The position numbers were made by a program, and so were the translations under genes. DNA of 64,000 nt, from contig NZ_BLJF01000001.1 of assembly GCF_009932335.1 (NCBI RefSeq), positions 4,094,501-4,158,500 on the forward strand. Direction: 5' to 3'. The stretch comes from Pseudomonas asiatica (GTDB lineage: Bacteria > Pseudomonadota > Gammaproteobacteria > Pseudomonadales > Pseudomonadaceae). Below, piece after piece: positions 33,852-41,906 of this stretch (position 1 is the first letter of the stretch; each line of letters begins with the position of its first letter). The notes beneath the pieces are model-generated. The model saw only the letters and a program-made list of their open reading frames with translations, was not told where the DNA came from and ran no database searches.

Positions 33852-34768
33852 CCGGCCAGAAACTGCCGCAAACGCTGGCGCATCACGCTACCCTGCGCAC
33901 CCAGGCAAGCGATCGGGCTGCCAGCCAGGCTGTCCTGTGCCAGTTCCGCCGCTTCACCCGCCAGTAACAACGGGCACTCCAGCCCAGCCACCAGGCGCGT
34001 CAGCCGCCGTGTGAGCTCCGTCGTGGGCGGCTGATGGGAAAACAGCACCAGGGCATCCGGTTTCAGGCGTTCGCAGACCAGTGCCAGTTCTGCCAGCGGC
34101 TGCGCGCTCGCCAGTGGCGTCACGCCAACTTCATCGCAGCCCAAGGTCAGGCTGGTCACCAGCAAATCCAACTCGTGGCACTGCCCCGGCAATGGCGCCA
34201 GCAGCACCATGCGGCTGCGCGGCGCGCGGGCGAGTTGCAAGCGGGTATACACCCGGCCACGCAGGAACTGATCGAGGAACAGCCACTCGCTGGCCTGCCC
34301 GTAGCCGCCCTGACCGGCCGCCAGGTCATGCCACACAGGCATGAACACTTCACTGAATACCTGGTCCAGGGTGCAGGCGGCAAATACCTCGTCGAACAGG
34401 CGGTCCAGGCCGACAAGGTCAAAACGTTGTAACGCCTGGCGAATTTGCTGCTGCCAGCGCCCCCATGCGCCAGTCGCGACACCTGCCTGCCCGGCACGGG
34501 CATGGTCGCGCGCGAGGATGCTGGCAACCTTGCTTACCGCAACGCCGCGCTCCAGCCAGCCAAGGATGCGGCGGATGTCATCGATGTCGGCCTGGGAATA
34601 CAGGCGGTGGCCGCTGTCGGTGCGGGTAGGCTGGATCAGACCGTGGCGGCGCTCCCAGGCGCGCAAGGTCACGGCATTGACGCCAGTCAGGCGGGAAACC
34701 TCACGGATCGGAAACAGGTCCTGCGCGAGGCCCGCATCGATTACCGGATTCAGTCCCTGTTCGTTCAT
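33836..34768 (-). CDS. MerR-family regulator of the LitR/CarH type, class II (PplR3-like)
   Basis: 310 aa from the ATG at 34768; the frame is open 24 codons further but the family begins near here. The winged HTH (FPIREVSRLTGVNAVTLRAW, then ERRHGLIQPTRTDSGHRLYS) is canonical. The C-terminal 190 residues have the helical plus Rossmann B12-domain shape, but the cobalamin motifs are altered: SEWLFLD stands where class I proteins have an E-H pair, and the ligand segment is PGQCHELD rather than x-H-x-x-G. This fits class II LitR proteins, which depend on LOV photoreceptors instead of adenosylcobalamin. Lies beside the short LOV gene, as pplR3 does in KT2440. Confidence 0.88.
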   Translation of the reverse strand: MNEQGLNPVIDAGLAQDLFPIREVSRLTGVNAVTLRAWERRHGLIQPTRTDSGHRLYSQADIDDIRRILGWLERGVAVSKVASILARDHARAGQAGVATGAWGRWQQQIRQALQRFDLVGLDRLFDEVFAACTLDQVFSEVFMPVWHDLAAGQGGYGQASEWLFLDQFLRGRVYTRLQLARAPRSRMVLLAPLPGQCHELDLLVTSLTLGCDEVGVTPLASAQPLAELALVCERLKPDALVLFSHQPPTTELTRRLTRLVAGLECPLLLAGEAAELAQDSLAGSPIACLGAQGSVMRQRLRQFLAGQFDT

Positions 34769-34987
34769 CTGCACGGGGTTCCCTGTGTGTCCAAGTTGAA
34801 CACCTAGTCTACTACGGCAATACCAGGCGCTGGGGCGCAACCGTTTGCCGGCTTACAGTTGCCGAAGATCGCAGATGGGCGATAATCCGCGCCCGATTCT
34901 TGCATGCATGCCTGTGTCGCCCACCACCCCGGGCCACTCAGCCAAAGGGGCCGGCTACCCGCCAGCCCCGTTGCCAGGAGATACACG

Positions 34988-35548
34988 ATGTCTACCCCAC
35001 CCGTCACCTTGATGGTGTCGCGCCGCGCCGCCCATGGCCGCTACCAGGACCTGCTGGCCTGGCTGCATGAAGGCGAGCAGCTGGCCACCGACTTCCCCGG
35101 CTACCTTGGCTCGGGCATCCTCGCGCCACCCCGCGACAGCGACGAATTCCAGATCATCTTTCGTTTCAGCGACGAGCCGACTCTGCATGCCTGGGAACAT
35201 TCCGCCTCGCGTCGGGCCTGGTTGCAACGCGGCAACGGCCTTTTCGAACGCCCCAAGGAAGCGCGCGTGAGCGGCATCGACGACTGGTTTGGCACCAACA
35301 TGGTGCAAAAACCACCACGCTGGAAGCAGGCTGTGGCCATCTGGCTGGCCTTCTTCCCGGTCTCGCTGGTGTTCAACCTGGTGTTCGGCCACTGGCTCGC
35401 TGCGCTGGACCTGGTACCACGGGTATTGCTCAGCACCCTGGGCCTGACGCCGGTGATGGTCTACCTGTTCATCCCCCTGTCCACCCGTCTGCTGGCCGGC
35501 TGGCTGCATGCGTCCCCCGCCCCTGCCGGCGCCCTGCGCAGCCGCTGA
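34988..35548 (+). CDS. Antibiotic-biosynthesis-monooxygenase-like protein with C-terminal membrane helices
   Basis: 186 aa from the ATG at 34988, preceded by CAGGAGA. Residues 5-100 are an ABM ferredoxin-like domain (PVTLMVSRRAAHGRYQDLLA, then EFQIIFRFSDEPTLHAWEHS). Two membrane helices follow (about 117-140 and 146-168), so the domain is tethered to the inner membrane. ABM domains act as small monooxygenases or heme-degrading-type folds; no catalytic residues can be assigned. Divergent from the LitR-type regulator, 219 bases between starts, so it is a candidate target of light control. Confidence 0.83.
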   Translation: MSTPPVTLMVSRRAAHGRYQDLLAWLHEGEQLATDFPGYLGSGILAPPRDSDEFQIIFRFSDEPTLHAWEHSASRRAWLQRGNGLFERPKEARVSGIDDWFGTNMVQKPPRWKQAVAIWLAFFPVSLVFNLVFGHWLAALDLVPRVLLSTLGLTPVMVYLFIPLSTRLLAGWLHASPAPAGALRSR

Positions 35549-35611
35549 GGCCAGGCCGTACACGCGGTAGACAGTTCGGGTATGCTGGGCGGCAACCAAA
35601 GGACAGACAAG

Positions 35612-36319
35612 TTGACCGCCCCGAACATGAACAGCCCCATTCTCGTTACCGGAGCCAGCCAGCGCGTCGGGCTGGCCCTGGCCCTTGAACTGGCGCAGGC
35701 CGGCCATACGGTGGTCAGTGCCAGCCGCAGCGTCCAGCCACAAGCGGCTCACCCGAACATCGTGCAGTTCCAGGCTGACCTGTGCCAGCTGGCCGATCGA
35801 CAGGCCCTGATCGACTACTTGCACAACCATTACGACGGCCTGCGCGCGATCATCCACAACGCCTCGTTGTGGCTCGACGATGGCCTCGACAACCTCGAGA
35901 CCATGTTCCGCCTTCACGTCGAAGCGCCCTACCACCTCAACCTGGCCTTGGGCGACCTGCTGGCCAAGGTGGAAAAGGCCGACATCATCCACATTTGCGA
36001 CGAAACCTCTTCGCGCGGCAGCAAAAGCCACATCGGCTACGCCGCGACCAAGGCCGCGTTGCAGAACATGGTGCTGTCTTTCGCCGAAAAATATGCGCCC
36101 AAGGTGCGTGTGAACGGTATCCTGCCCGGGCTGCTGATCCTCAAGGAAGGGGGTGACGAAACCTACCGCCAGCAGACCCTGAAAAAGGCCCTGCTGGAGT
36201 TCGAACCCGGCGCCGGCCCGCTGATCGAGACGGTCAAGTACCTGCTCGCCAGCCAGTACAGCACCGGCAGCCAGGTGGTCATCAACGGTGGCCGCCACCT
36301 GAAGAACCGCATGACCTGA
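35612..36319 (+). CDS. folM: Dihydromonapterin reductase (FolM-type SDR)
   Basis: 235 aa if it starts at TTG 35612, which has AAGGA eight bases upstream; an ATG at 35627 (MNSPILVT) is the alternative. SDR core with VTGASQRVGLALALELAQ, HNASLWLDDGL and a catalytic YAATKAAL. The GASQRVG loop with Arg is the pteridine-reductase signature. It reduces dihydromonapterin to tetrahydromonapterin, the phenylalanine hydroxylase cofactor in Pseudomonas, which links it to the Tyr/homogentisate route nearby. First of a tight folM-DUF1244-HopJ run. Confidence 0.87.
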   Translation: MTAPNMNSPILVTGASQRVGLALALELAQAGHTVVSASRSVQPQAAHPNIVQFQADLCQLADRQALIDYLHNHYDGLRAIIHNASLWLDDGLDNLETMFRLHVEAPYHLNLALGDLLAKVEKADIIHICDETSSRGSKSHIGYAATKAALQNMVLSFAEKYAPKVRVNGILPGLLILKEGGDETYRQQTLKKALLEFEPGAGPLIETVKYLLASQYSTGSQVVINGGRHLKNRMT

Positions 36320-36328
36320 GAGAAGCCC

Positions 36329-36625
36329 ATGACCCCACAGCAACAGCTCGAACTCGAGGCCGCCGCGTTCCGGCGCCTGGTCGAACACCTGCAGAAGCGC
36401 ACCGACGTGCAGAACATCGACCTGATGAACCTGTCCGGCTTCTGCCGCAACTGCCTGTCCAAGTGGTACAAGGCCGCGGCTGACGAGCGCCAGCTCGACC
36501 TGAGCCTGGATGACGCCCGCGAAGCGGTGTACGGCATGCCTTACGCCGAGTGGAAAGCCCAATACCAGAAAGAAGCCAGCGCCGACCAACAAGCGGCGTT
36601 CGAAAAAGGAAAACCTCGTGACTGA
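36329..36625 (+). CDS. DUF1244 small protein
   Basis: 98 aa. The DUF1244 core FRRLVEHLQKRTDVQNIDLM is followed by NLSGFCRNCLSKWYKAAADE, with a CxxC pair that may bind metal or form a disulfide, and then YGMPYAEWKAQYQKEAS. Nine bases after folM and overlapping the HopJ start by 8 bases. Conserved small cytoplasmic protein of unknown function. Confidence 0.92.
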   Translation: MTPQQQLELEAAAFRRLVEHLQKRTDVQNIDLMNLSGFCRNCLSKWYKAAADERQLDLSLDDAREAVYGMPYAEWKAQYQKEASADQQAAFEKGKPRD

Positions 36626-36959
36626 CCTGAACACCCTGCGCGCCAGCCTGGCCAGCGGCCAACACGTGTTTGCCGACACCCTGGCGTTCATTGCCGACAA
36701 CTACAGCTACCAGCCACAGGCCTTCGACAATGGCGGCGTGGCGAATGCAGCCGGGCAGAACGAAGGTTCGTGCAAGACCCTGGGCCTGGCGCTGCTGGAA
36801 GGGCTGAGCGACCAGGAAGCGCTGCTGGCCTTTGGCGAGCACTACCGTGACGTGGTGGCCACGCCCGAGGGCAGCGACCATGGCAATATCCGTGCGCTGA
36901 TCAAGCATGGGCTGGCGGGCGTCAAGTTCGCCGAGCTGCCGCTTGCGCGCAAGGCTTGA
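36618..36959 (+). CDS. HopJ-family protein
   Basis: 113 aa from the GTG at 36618, inside the last codons of DUF1244. Conserved FADTLAFIADNYSYQPQAFD and NEGSCKTLGLALLEGLSDQE, FGEHYRDVVATPEGSDHGNI. The family is named after a proposed type III effector, but it is common in free-living bacteria with no secretion system nearby, so an effector role is unlikely here. Third gene of the folM run; ends at a class d REP pair. Confidence 0.9.
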   Translation: MTDLNTLRASLASGQHVFADTLAFIADNYSYQPQAFDNGGVANAAGQNEGSCKTLGLALLEGLSDQEALLAFGEHYRDVVATPEGSDHGNIRALIKHGLAGVKFAELPLARKA

Positions 36960-36965
36960 GATAGC

Positions 36966-37070
36966 CGGGGCTGCTTTGCAGCCCATCGCGACACAAGGCC
37001 GCTCCTACAGAAGACCGCGTTCCCTTGTAGGAGCGGCCTTGTGTCGCGATAGGGCCGCAGAGCGGCCCCA
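36966..37070. repeat. REP pair, class d
   Basis: Inverted copies around GCGACACAAGGCCGCTCCTA (about 36966-37009 and 37025-37070) between convergent genes. Confidence 0.9.
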
Positions 37071-37087
37071 AAATCTCGAAACCAACC

Positions 37088-37996
37088 TCAGCTGATGATG
37101 GTTCCCGGCACCCCTCCCGCCAAGCCACCCTGCTGCAACCACTGCAAGGCCACCGGCCACAAACTTTCGCGAAAGCGGTCATGGAAGAACGCGAAATGGC
37201 CAATTTCATCGACCGAGATATCCACAGGCGCAATACGCAGGTGCTGGCGCTCGGCGCCCTGCAGATAACCCAGCAAACGCTCGGTCGCCGCCACGGTACC
37301 AAAGGGATCATCGGTCAGGCTGATGGCCAGCGTCGCCGCCCGCACCTGGGCGAACGGTAGTGCCTCCAGTGCACGCCCGCTGGGTCGGTGCTCATAGCGC
37401 GGGGTACGGGTGGTCCAATCGTGCACCACGCCGGATGGCGTGTCCTCCAGCCAACCCAGACGCTTGCCGGGAAAATAACCGAACACACGGGTGAGCAGCG
37501 GCATTACCACATGCCACTTGCAGAACAGCTGCCAACGCTGGTCAGCCGCATAATCGCGCCAGTAGGCGAATTGCGCGCCAACCATCACCACCCGGCGTAC
37601 CTTGTGCGCCGACGGTGCCAGCCCCACTGCGCAGCCGCCAAAACTGTGCCCCACCACATCCACCGGCTGGCCGGGGAAATGTTCTGCGGCATTCACCAGC
37701 ATGGCTTCGAAATCCAGCCGGCCCCAGTCGCTCCAGGATGCCTGGAAGCCACGCAGCGAGGCCGGGCGGGATTCGCCAATGCCACGGTAGTCGTATGTCA
37801 GCACATCGCACCCCTGGGCGAACAGGTAGTCGGCGAAACGCGAGTAGTAGTGGCAGCGTACCGAAGTGGCAGCGTTGATGATCACCAGCGGGCGCTGGGG
37901 GTCAGGTCGGGCGTGGCGCCAGCGGAAACCGCCGAGGCTGTAGCCGTCGGCTGCGGTGTGGCGAAAGGCAGTGGCGGGTTGGGTGAGGCTGCTCAT
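37088..37996 (-). CDS. Alpha/beta-fold hydrolase
   Basis: 302 aa from the ATG at 37996. The nucleophile elbow is VVGHSFGGCAVGLAP with Ser, and the final part contains EIGHFAFFHDRFRESLWP with the catalytic His. TYDYRGIGESRPASLRGF is the usual Asp-containing strand. The family includes esterases and lipases of the YheT/monoacylglycerol type. No pathway neighbours that name a substrate. Confidence 0.85.
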   Translation of the reverse strand: MSSLTQPATAFRHTAADGYSLGGFRWRHARPDPQRPLVIINAATSVRCHYYSRFADYLFAQGCDVLTYDYRGIGESRPASLRGFQASWSDWGRLDFEAMLVNAAEHFPGQPVDVVGHSFGGCAVGLAPSAHKVRRVVMVGAQFAYWRDYAADQRWQLFCKWHVVMPLLTRVFGYFPGKRLGWLEDTPSGVVHDWTTRTPRYEHRPSGRALEALPFAQVRAATLAISLTDDPFGTVAATERLLGYLQGAERQHLRIAPVDISVDEIGHFAFFHDRFRESLWPVALQWLQQGGLAGGVPGTIIS

Positions 37997-38042
37997 GGCA
38001 CATTCCCTGTTGTTGTGCGCCAAAGCTAGCAAAGATTTTATA

Positions 38043-38156
38043 GCCTGTACCGGCCTCTTCGCGGGTAAACCCGCTCCTACAGGTACTCCATCTCCCTCAA
38101 GTTAAAAGGGATCCCTGTGGGAGCGGGTTTACCCGCGAAAGGGCCGGTACAGGCCG
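38043..38156. repeat. REP pair, class c
   Basis: Inverted copies built on GCGGGTAAACCCGCTCCTAC and its mirrored partner, between the hydrolase and fabV genes. Confidence 0.9.
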
Positions 38157-38163
38157 GCATCGA

Positions 38164-39375
38164 TTACAGCTCGATGCAGTCGAACTTCACATCGGTAGCC
38201 ACGTCTTCGTCGTAGTTGACGTCAGCGCGCTCGAAGCCGAACAGGTTGAGGAACTGCTTCTTGTAACCGGCATAGTCGGTCAGCTCGAACAGGTTCTCGG
38301 TGGTCACCTGTGGCCACAGCGCCTTGCAAGCGTCCTGCACGTCATCACGCAGTTCCCAGTCGTCCAGGCGCAGGCGGCCCTTCTCGTCGACCTCGGCCGG
38401 CGCGCCGTCGGCACGGTACATGCGGTCGCGGTACATGCGGTCCAGCTGGTCCTGGGTGCCTTCGTGAACACCCTTCTCCTGCATGATCTTGAACACCATC
38501 GACAGGTACAGCGGCATCACCGGGATTGCCGAGCTGGCCTGGGTAACCACCGACTTCAGCACCGCCACGTTGGCGCCGCCCTTGACTTCACCGGCCAGCT
38601 TCTTGTCCAGGCGCAGGGCGGTTTCGTCCAGGTCCTGCTTGGCCTGGCCCAGCGCACCGTGCCAGTAGATCGGCCAGGTGATGTCGCTGCCGATGTAGCT
38701 GAAGGCCACGGTGCGGGCGCCTTCGGCCAGCACGTTGGCGCCAGCCAGGGCGTCGATCCACAACTGCCAGTCCTGGCCACCCATGACGGTGACGGTATCG
38801 GCGATTTCCTGCTCGGTAGCCGGCTCGATGCTGGCCTCGATGATGGTGTCCTTGTTGGTGTCGATGGCGGTCGACTTGTACGGCTGGCCGATCGGCTTCA
38901 GGGCCGAACGCACCAGTTCACCGGTCTGCGGCAGCTTGCGCACTGGCGAGGCCAGCGAGTAGATGACCAGGTCGACCTTGCCGCCCATTTCGTTCTTGAT
39001 CAGTTCGATGACCTTGGCACGAGCTTCGTCGGAGAAGGCGTCACCATTGATCGATTTGCTGTACAGGCCCTCGGCCTTGGCGAACTTGTCGAAGGCTGCA
39101 GCGTTGTACCAGCCAGCGGTGCCGGCCTTGGTCTCGGTGCCTGGTTTTTCGAAGAACACGCCCAAGGTGTCGGCCTTGAAGCCGAACGCCGCGGTGATGC
39201 GAGCTGCCAGGCCGTAGCCGCTGGAAGCACCGATGACCAGAACCTTCTTCGGGCCATCCTCGCGCACGCCCAGCTTGCGGGTGGCTTCGATCTGGTCACG
39301 GACGTTGAGCTCGCAGCCCTTCGGGTGAGTCGTGGTGCAGATGAAACCGCGGACCTTAGGATGAATGATGGCCAA
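38164..39375 (-). CDS. fabV: Trans-2-enoyl-ACP/CoA reductase FabV
   Basis: 403 aa (family about 400). The start is TTG at 39375, giving the expected N terminus [20 protein letters not shown], with GAGG eight bases upstream. NAD-binding [20 protein letters not shown] and the long Y-x8-K type active site are in family order; [20 protein letters not shown] is diagnostic. It catalyses the last reduction of fatty acid elongation with NADH. FabV-type enzymes are insensitive to triclosan. Monocistronic between two REP pairs. Confidence 0.94.
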   Translation of the reverse strand: MAIIHPKVRGFICTTTHPKGCELNVRDQIEATRKLGVREDGPKKVLVIGASSGYGLAARITAAFGFKADTLGVFFEKPGTETKAGTAGWYNAAAFDKFAKAEGLYSKSINGDAFSDEARAKVIELIKNEMGGKVDLVIYSLASPVRKLPQTGELVRSALKPIGQPYKSTAIDTNKDTIIEASIEPATEQEIADTVTVMGGQDWQLWIDALAGANVLAEGARTVAFSYIGSDITWPIYWHGALGQAKQDLDETALRLDKKLAGEVKGGANVAVLKSVVTQASSAIPVMPLYLSMVFKIMQEKGVHEGTQDQLDRMYRDRMYRADGAPAEVDEKGRLRLDDWELRDDVQDACKALWPQVTTENLFELTDYAGYKKQFLNLFGFERADVNYDEDVATDVKFDCIEL

Positions 39376-39510
39376 TGTCTGTACCTCGTCAGGTTTATGC
39401 CGGGGGAAGCGCCGCCATGGGCGATTCCGGTTGATCAGAGGGTGAGACTACCCCCGCAGGTTATCCGACACATATTACGGGGTGATCAAAGGGATTCAAA
39501 ACCAAGGTTT

Positions 39511-39606
39511 GCCTGTGCCGGCCTCCTCGCGGGTAAACCTGCCCACAGAGACCGCGCAGATCTTGAGGGCTGCGCAGTAGCTGTGGGAGCAGGTTCAGCC
39601 GGGAAG
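39511..39606. repeat. REP pair, class c, degraded
   Basis: The left copy has GCGGGTAAACCTGCCCAC and the right TGTGGGAGCAGGTTCAGCC; both carry several mismatches to the class c core. Confidence 0.7.
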
Positions 39607-39618
39607 TGGCTGCCAACG

Positions 39619-40152
39619 TCAATCGCGGTGCCGACGGCGCCCCGTGATCATCGACCACGGCAGGTTTTCCCGCATGCGCACGCTCTCGTAGATGGCCGCC
39701 AGCACATGCACGCAAACCAGCACCAGCAGCGCGTTGGCCAGCCAGCTGTGCAGGTCCATCGGCCAGTCGACACCAAACAGTGCGTCCACCTCCTGCGACG
39801 CCCACCCGGTAAGGCCCAGGCCGGCGATACAAGTCAGCATCAGCACCATCACCAGGGCGCCAATCGGCGAATGCCCCATATGATGGTCAAGCCCCCCATG
39901 CAGCAGCGCACGGGCATGTCCGACCAGGCTTGCCGGGGATGGCCAGAAATCGGCCCAGCGCGCGCTGCGTGGCCCGACAAAGCCCCAGACCACACGCACC
40001 ACCACAACGGCTAGTGCGTAGTAGCCCAGCCACTGGTGCCAGCCTTCACCCTCTTCGTTGAAGAAGTAGTTGGCGAAGAACACCACGGCGATCGACCAGT
40101 GGCACAGCCGCAGCAGGGGGTCCCACAGCTGTACCGTGCCGTCGCTGTTCAA
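39619..40152 (-). CDS. Cytochrome b561-type membrane protein
   Basis: 177 aa starting at TTG 40152, overlapping the PepSY stop by 4 bases. Four helices with heme-ligand His residues: LLRLCHWSIAVVFFANYF, EGWHQWLGYYALAVVVV, DHHMGHSPIGALVMVLML and LHSWLANALLVLVCVHVLAA. The Ni/Fe-hydrogenase b-type/b561 family passes electrons across the inner membrane, here probably with the small periplasmic PepSY protein encoded just upstream. Electron donor and acceptor unknown. Confidence 0.88.
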   Translation of the reverse strand: MNSDGTVQLWDPLLRLCHWSIAVVFFANYFFNEEGEGWHQWLGYYALAVVVVRVVWGFVGPRSARWADFWPSPASLVGHARALLHGGLDHHMGHSPIGALVMVLMLTCIAGLGLTGWASQEVDALFGVDWPMDLHSWLANALLVLVCVHVLAAIYESVRMRENLPWSMITGRRRHRD

Positions 40153-40415
40153 TCGTGGTACTCGGTCTTGACTGCCTTGCCCGTCACTGGGTCATGGTAG
40201 ATCTCGACCTTCTTGCCATCCTTGTCGAAACCGTAGATCTCGTAGCAGTTACCCTTGGTGACCTTGAACTTGTTGATCTTGTAGCCCTGCTCCTTGAGCT
40301 GCGCCTGGAATTTTTCCTGATCCTGCCAGGTGTTTTTGTCAGCGGTGGTGCATTCGGTGGCGGCGAATGCAGCGCTGCTGCCGATCAGGAGGGTCATGGC
40401 GATCAATGTACGCAT
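40149..40415 (-). CDS. Small periplasmic PepSY-domain protein
   Basis: 88 aa from the ATG at 40415 (an ATG two codons earlier is possible). Signal peptide MRTLIAMTLLIGSSAAFA, then one PepSY unit: QEKFQAQLKEQGYKINKFKV, GNCYEIYGFDKDGKKVEIYH. Two Cys residues may pair. PepSY-plus-b561 pairs are common in Pseudomonas and often respond to metals or to a two-component system. Convergent neighbours absent; divergent from the thiolase gene. Confidence 0.88.
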   Translation of the reverse strand: MRTLIAMTLLIGSSAAFAATECTTADKNTWQDQEKFQAQLKEQGYKINKFKVTKGNCYEIYGFDKDGKKVEIYHDPVTGKAVKTEYHD

Positions 40416-40591
40416 GGGCATGTGCTCCCATCCAGATGAGTGTAATAGCGCATCCCTGAGCATAGTTCCGCAGGTCGCTTCGCGCTCATTCATTTGCTTT
40501 ACACATCAATCGCAAAGAAAAACAAACTTAACAAATGAGCCAAAGCCACCGATGCTTGAGGCATTACGCCCATCGCACGGAGAACAACAAC

Positions 40592-41770
40592 ATGAACGAC
40601 GTGGTCATCGTCGCCGCAACCCGTACCGCCATCGGCAGCTTCCAGGGCGCCTTGGCCACTGTGCCTGCAGTAGACCTCGGTGCCGCCGTGATCAAGCGCC
40701 TGCTGGAACAGACCGGGTTGGCCCCGGCGCAGGTCGATGAAGTCATCCTCGGCCAGGTGCTTACCGCCGGCGCCGGGCAGAACCCGGCACGCCAGGCCGC
40801 GATCAAGGCCGGCCTGCCCTTCAGCGTGCCGGCAATGACCCTGAACAAGGTCTGCGGCTCGGGCCTGAAGGCACTGCACCTGGCCGCTCAGGCCATTCGC
40901 TGCGGTGATGCCGAGGTGGTCATCGCCGGCGGCCAGGAGAACATGAGCCTTGCCCCTTATGTGATGCCTTCAGCCCGCACCGGCCAGCGCATGGGCCATG
41001 GCCAGCTGATCGACAGCATGATCAGCGACGGCCTGTGGGATGCCTTCAACGACTACCACATGGGTATCACCGCCGAAAACCTGGTGGACCAGTACGGCCT
41101 CAGCCGTGAGCAGCAGGATGCCTTTGCCGCCGAGTCGCAGCGCAAGGCGGTGGCGGCGATGGAAGCCGGCCGCTTCGATGATGAAATCACCCCGATCGTG
41201 CTGCCGCAGAAGAAGGGAGAACCCAAGGTGTTCGCGCGGGACGAACAGCCACGCCCGGATACCACCGCTGAATCCCTGGGCAAACTTCGCCCGGCGTTCA
41301 AGAAGGACGGCAGCGTCACCGCTGGCAACGCCTCGAGCCTGAATGACGGTGCCGCCGCCGTACTGCTGATGAGCGCCGCCAAGGCCAAGGCCCTGGGCCT
41401 GCCGGTGCTGGCCAGGATCGCGGCTTACGCCAGTGCCGGTGTAGATCCGGCGATCATGGGCATCGGCCCGGTGTCGGCCACCCAGCGCTGCCTGGACAAG
41501 GCCGGCTGGCAACTGGCCGATCTGGACCTGATCGAAGCCAACGAAGCCTTTGCCGCGCAGGCGCTGGCCGTGGGCAAGGCGCTGGAATGGGATGCCACGC
41601 GGGTCAACGTGAATGGCGGGGCGATTGCCCTTGGCCACCCGATTGGTGCGTCCGGGTGCCGGGTGCTGGTGACCCTGCTGCACGAGATGATCAAGCGGGA
41701 CGCCAGGAAAGGCCTGGCAACCCTGTGCATTGGTGGCGGGCAAGGCGTGGCCTTGGCAATCGAGCGGTGA
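40592..41770 (+). CDS. atoB: Acetyl-CoA acetyltransferase (thiolase)
   Basis: 392 aa from the ATG at 40592, preceded by CGGAGAA. The acyl-binding Cys lies in [16 protein letters not shown], the His in [18 protein letters not shown] and the second Cys in [15 protein letters not shown]. Condenses two acetyl-CoA to acetoacetyl-CoA or runs in reverse to use acetoacetate. Together with the acetoacetate made by HmgB this links aromatic degradation to acetyl-CoA, though the genes are 14 kb apart. Likely monocistronic. Confidence 0.92.
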   Translation: MNDVVIVAATRTAIGSFQGALATVPAVDLGAAVIKRLLEQTGLAPAQVDEVILGQVLTAGAGQNPARQAAIKAGLPFSVPAMTLNKVCGSGLKALHLAAQAIRCGDAEVVIAGGQENMSLAPYVMPSARTGQRMGHGQLIDSMISDGLWDAFNDYHMGITAENLVDQYGLSREQQDAFAAESQRKAVAAMEAGRFDDEITPIVLPQKKGEPKVFARDEQPRPDTTAESLGKLRPAFKKDGSVTAGNASSLNDGAAAVLLMSAAKAKALGLPVLARIAAYASAGVDPAIMGIGPVSATQRCLDKAGWQLADLDLIEANEAFAAQALAVGKALEWDATRVNVNGGAIALGHPIGASGCRVLVTLLHEMIKRDARKGLATLCIGGGQGVALAIER

Positions 41771-41793
41771 TCTCGGACTGACTCAAGCAGGCT

Positions 41794-41895
41794 CGGCCTC
41801 TTCGCGGGCTTGCCCGCTCCCACAGGGACCCCACTGAGCTGAATCCAGTGATATCCCTGTTGGAGCGGGCAAGCCCGCGAAGAGGCCGGTACAGG
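41794..41895. repeat. REP pair, class b
   Basis: Inverted copies on GCGGGCTTGCCCGCTCCCAC and its mirror (about 41794-41828 and 41860-41895), between convergent thiolase and metE genes. Confidence 0.9.
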
Positions 41896-41906
41896 CAACA
41901 AGAAAA

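Noticed and set aside
34769..34987. LitR-type direct repeat (T-R-TACA-N12-TGTA-Y-A) in the gap upstream of the regulator
   Set aside because: Read through on both strands; no copy with the right spacing was found. The gap upstream of the LOV gene (32621-32748) also lacks it.
31100..34990. tRNA or rRNA genes
   Set aside because: No cloverleaf or rRNA-like sequence was seen here or elsewhere in the window; a tRNAscan run would settle it.
36618..36959. Type III effector role for the HopJ protein
   Set aside because: Located in a metabolic run, no secretion genes or hrp-type promoter seen; the family is widespread in bacteria without type III secretion.
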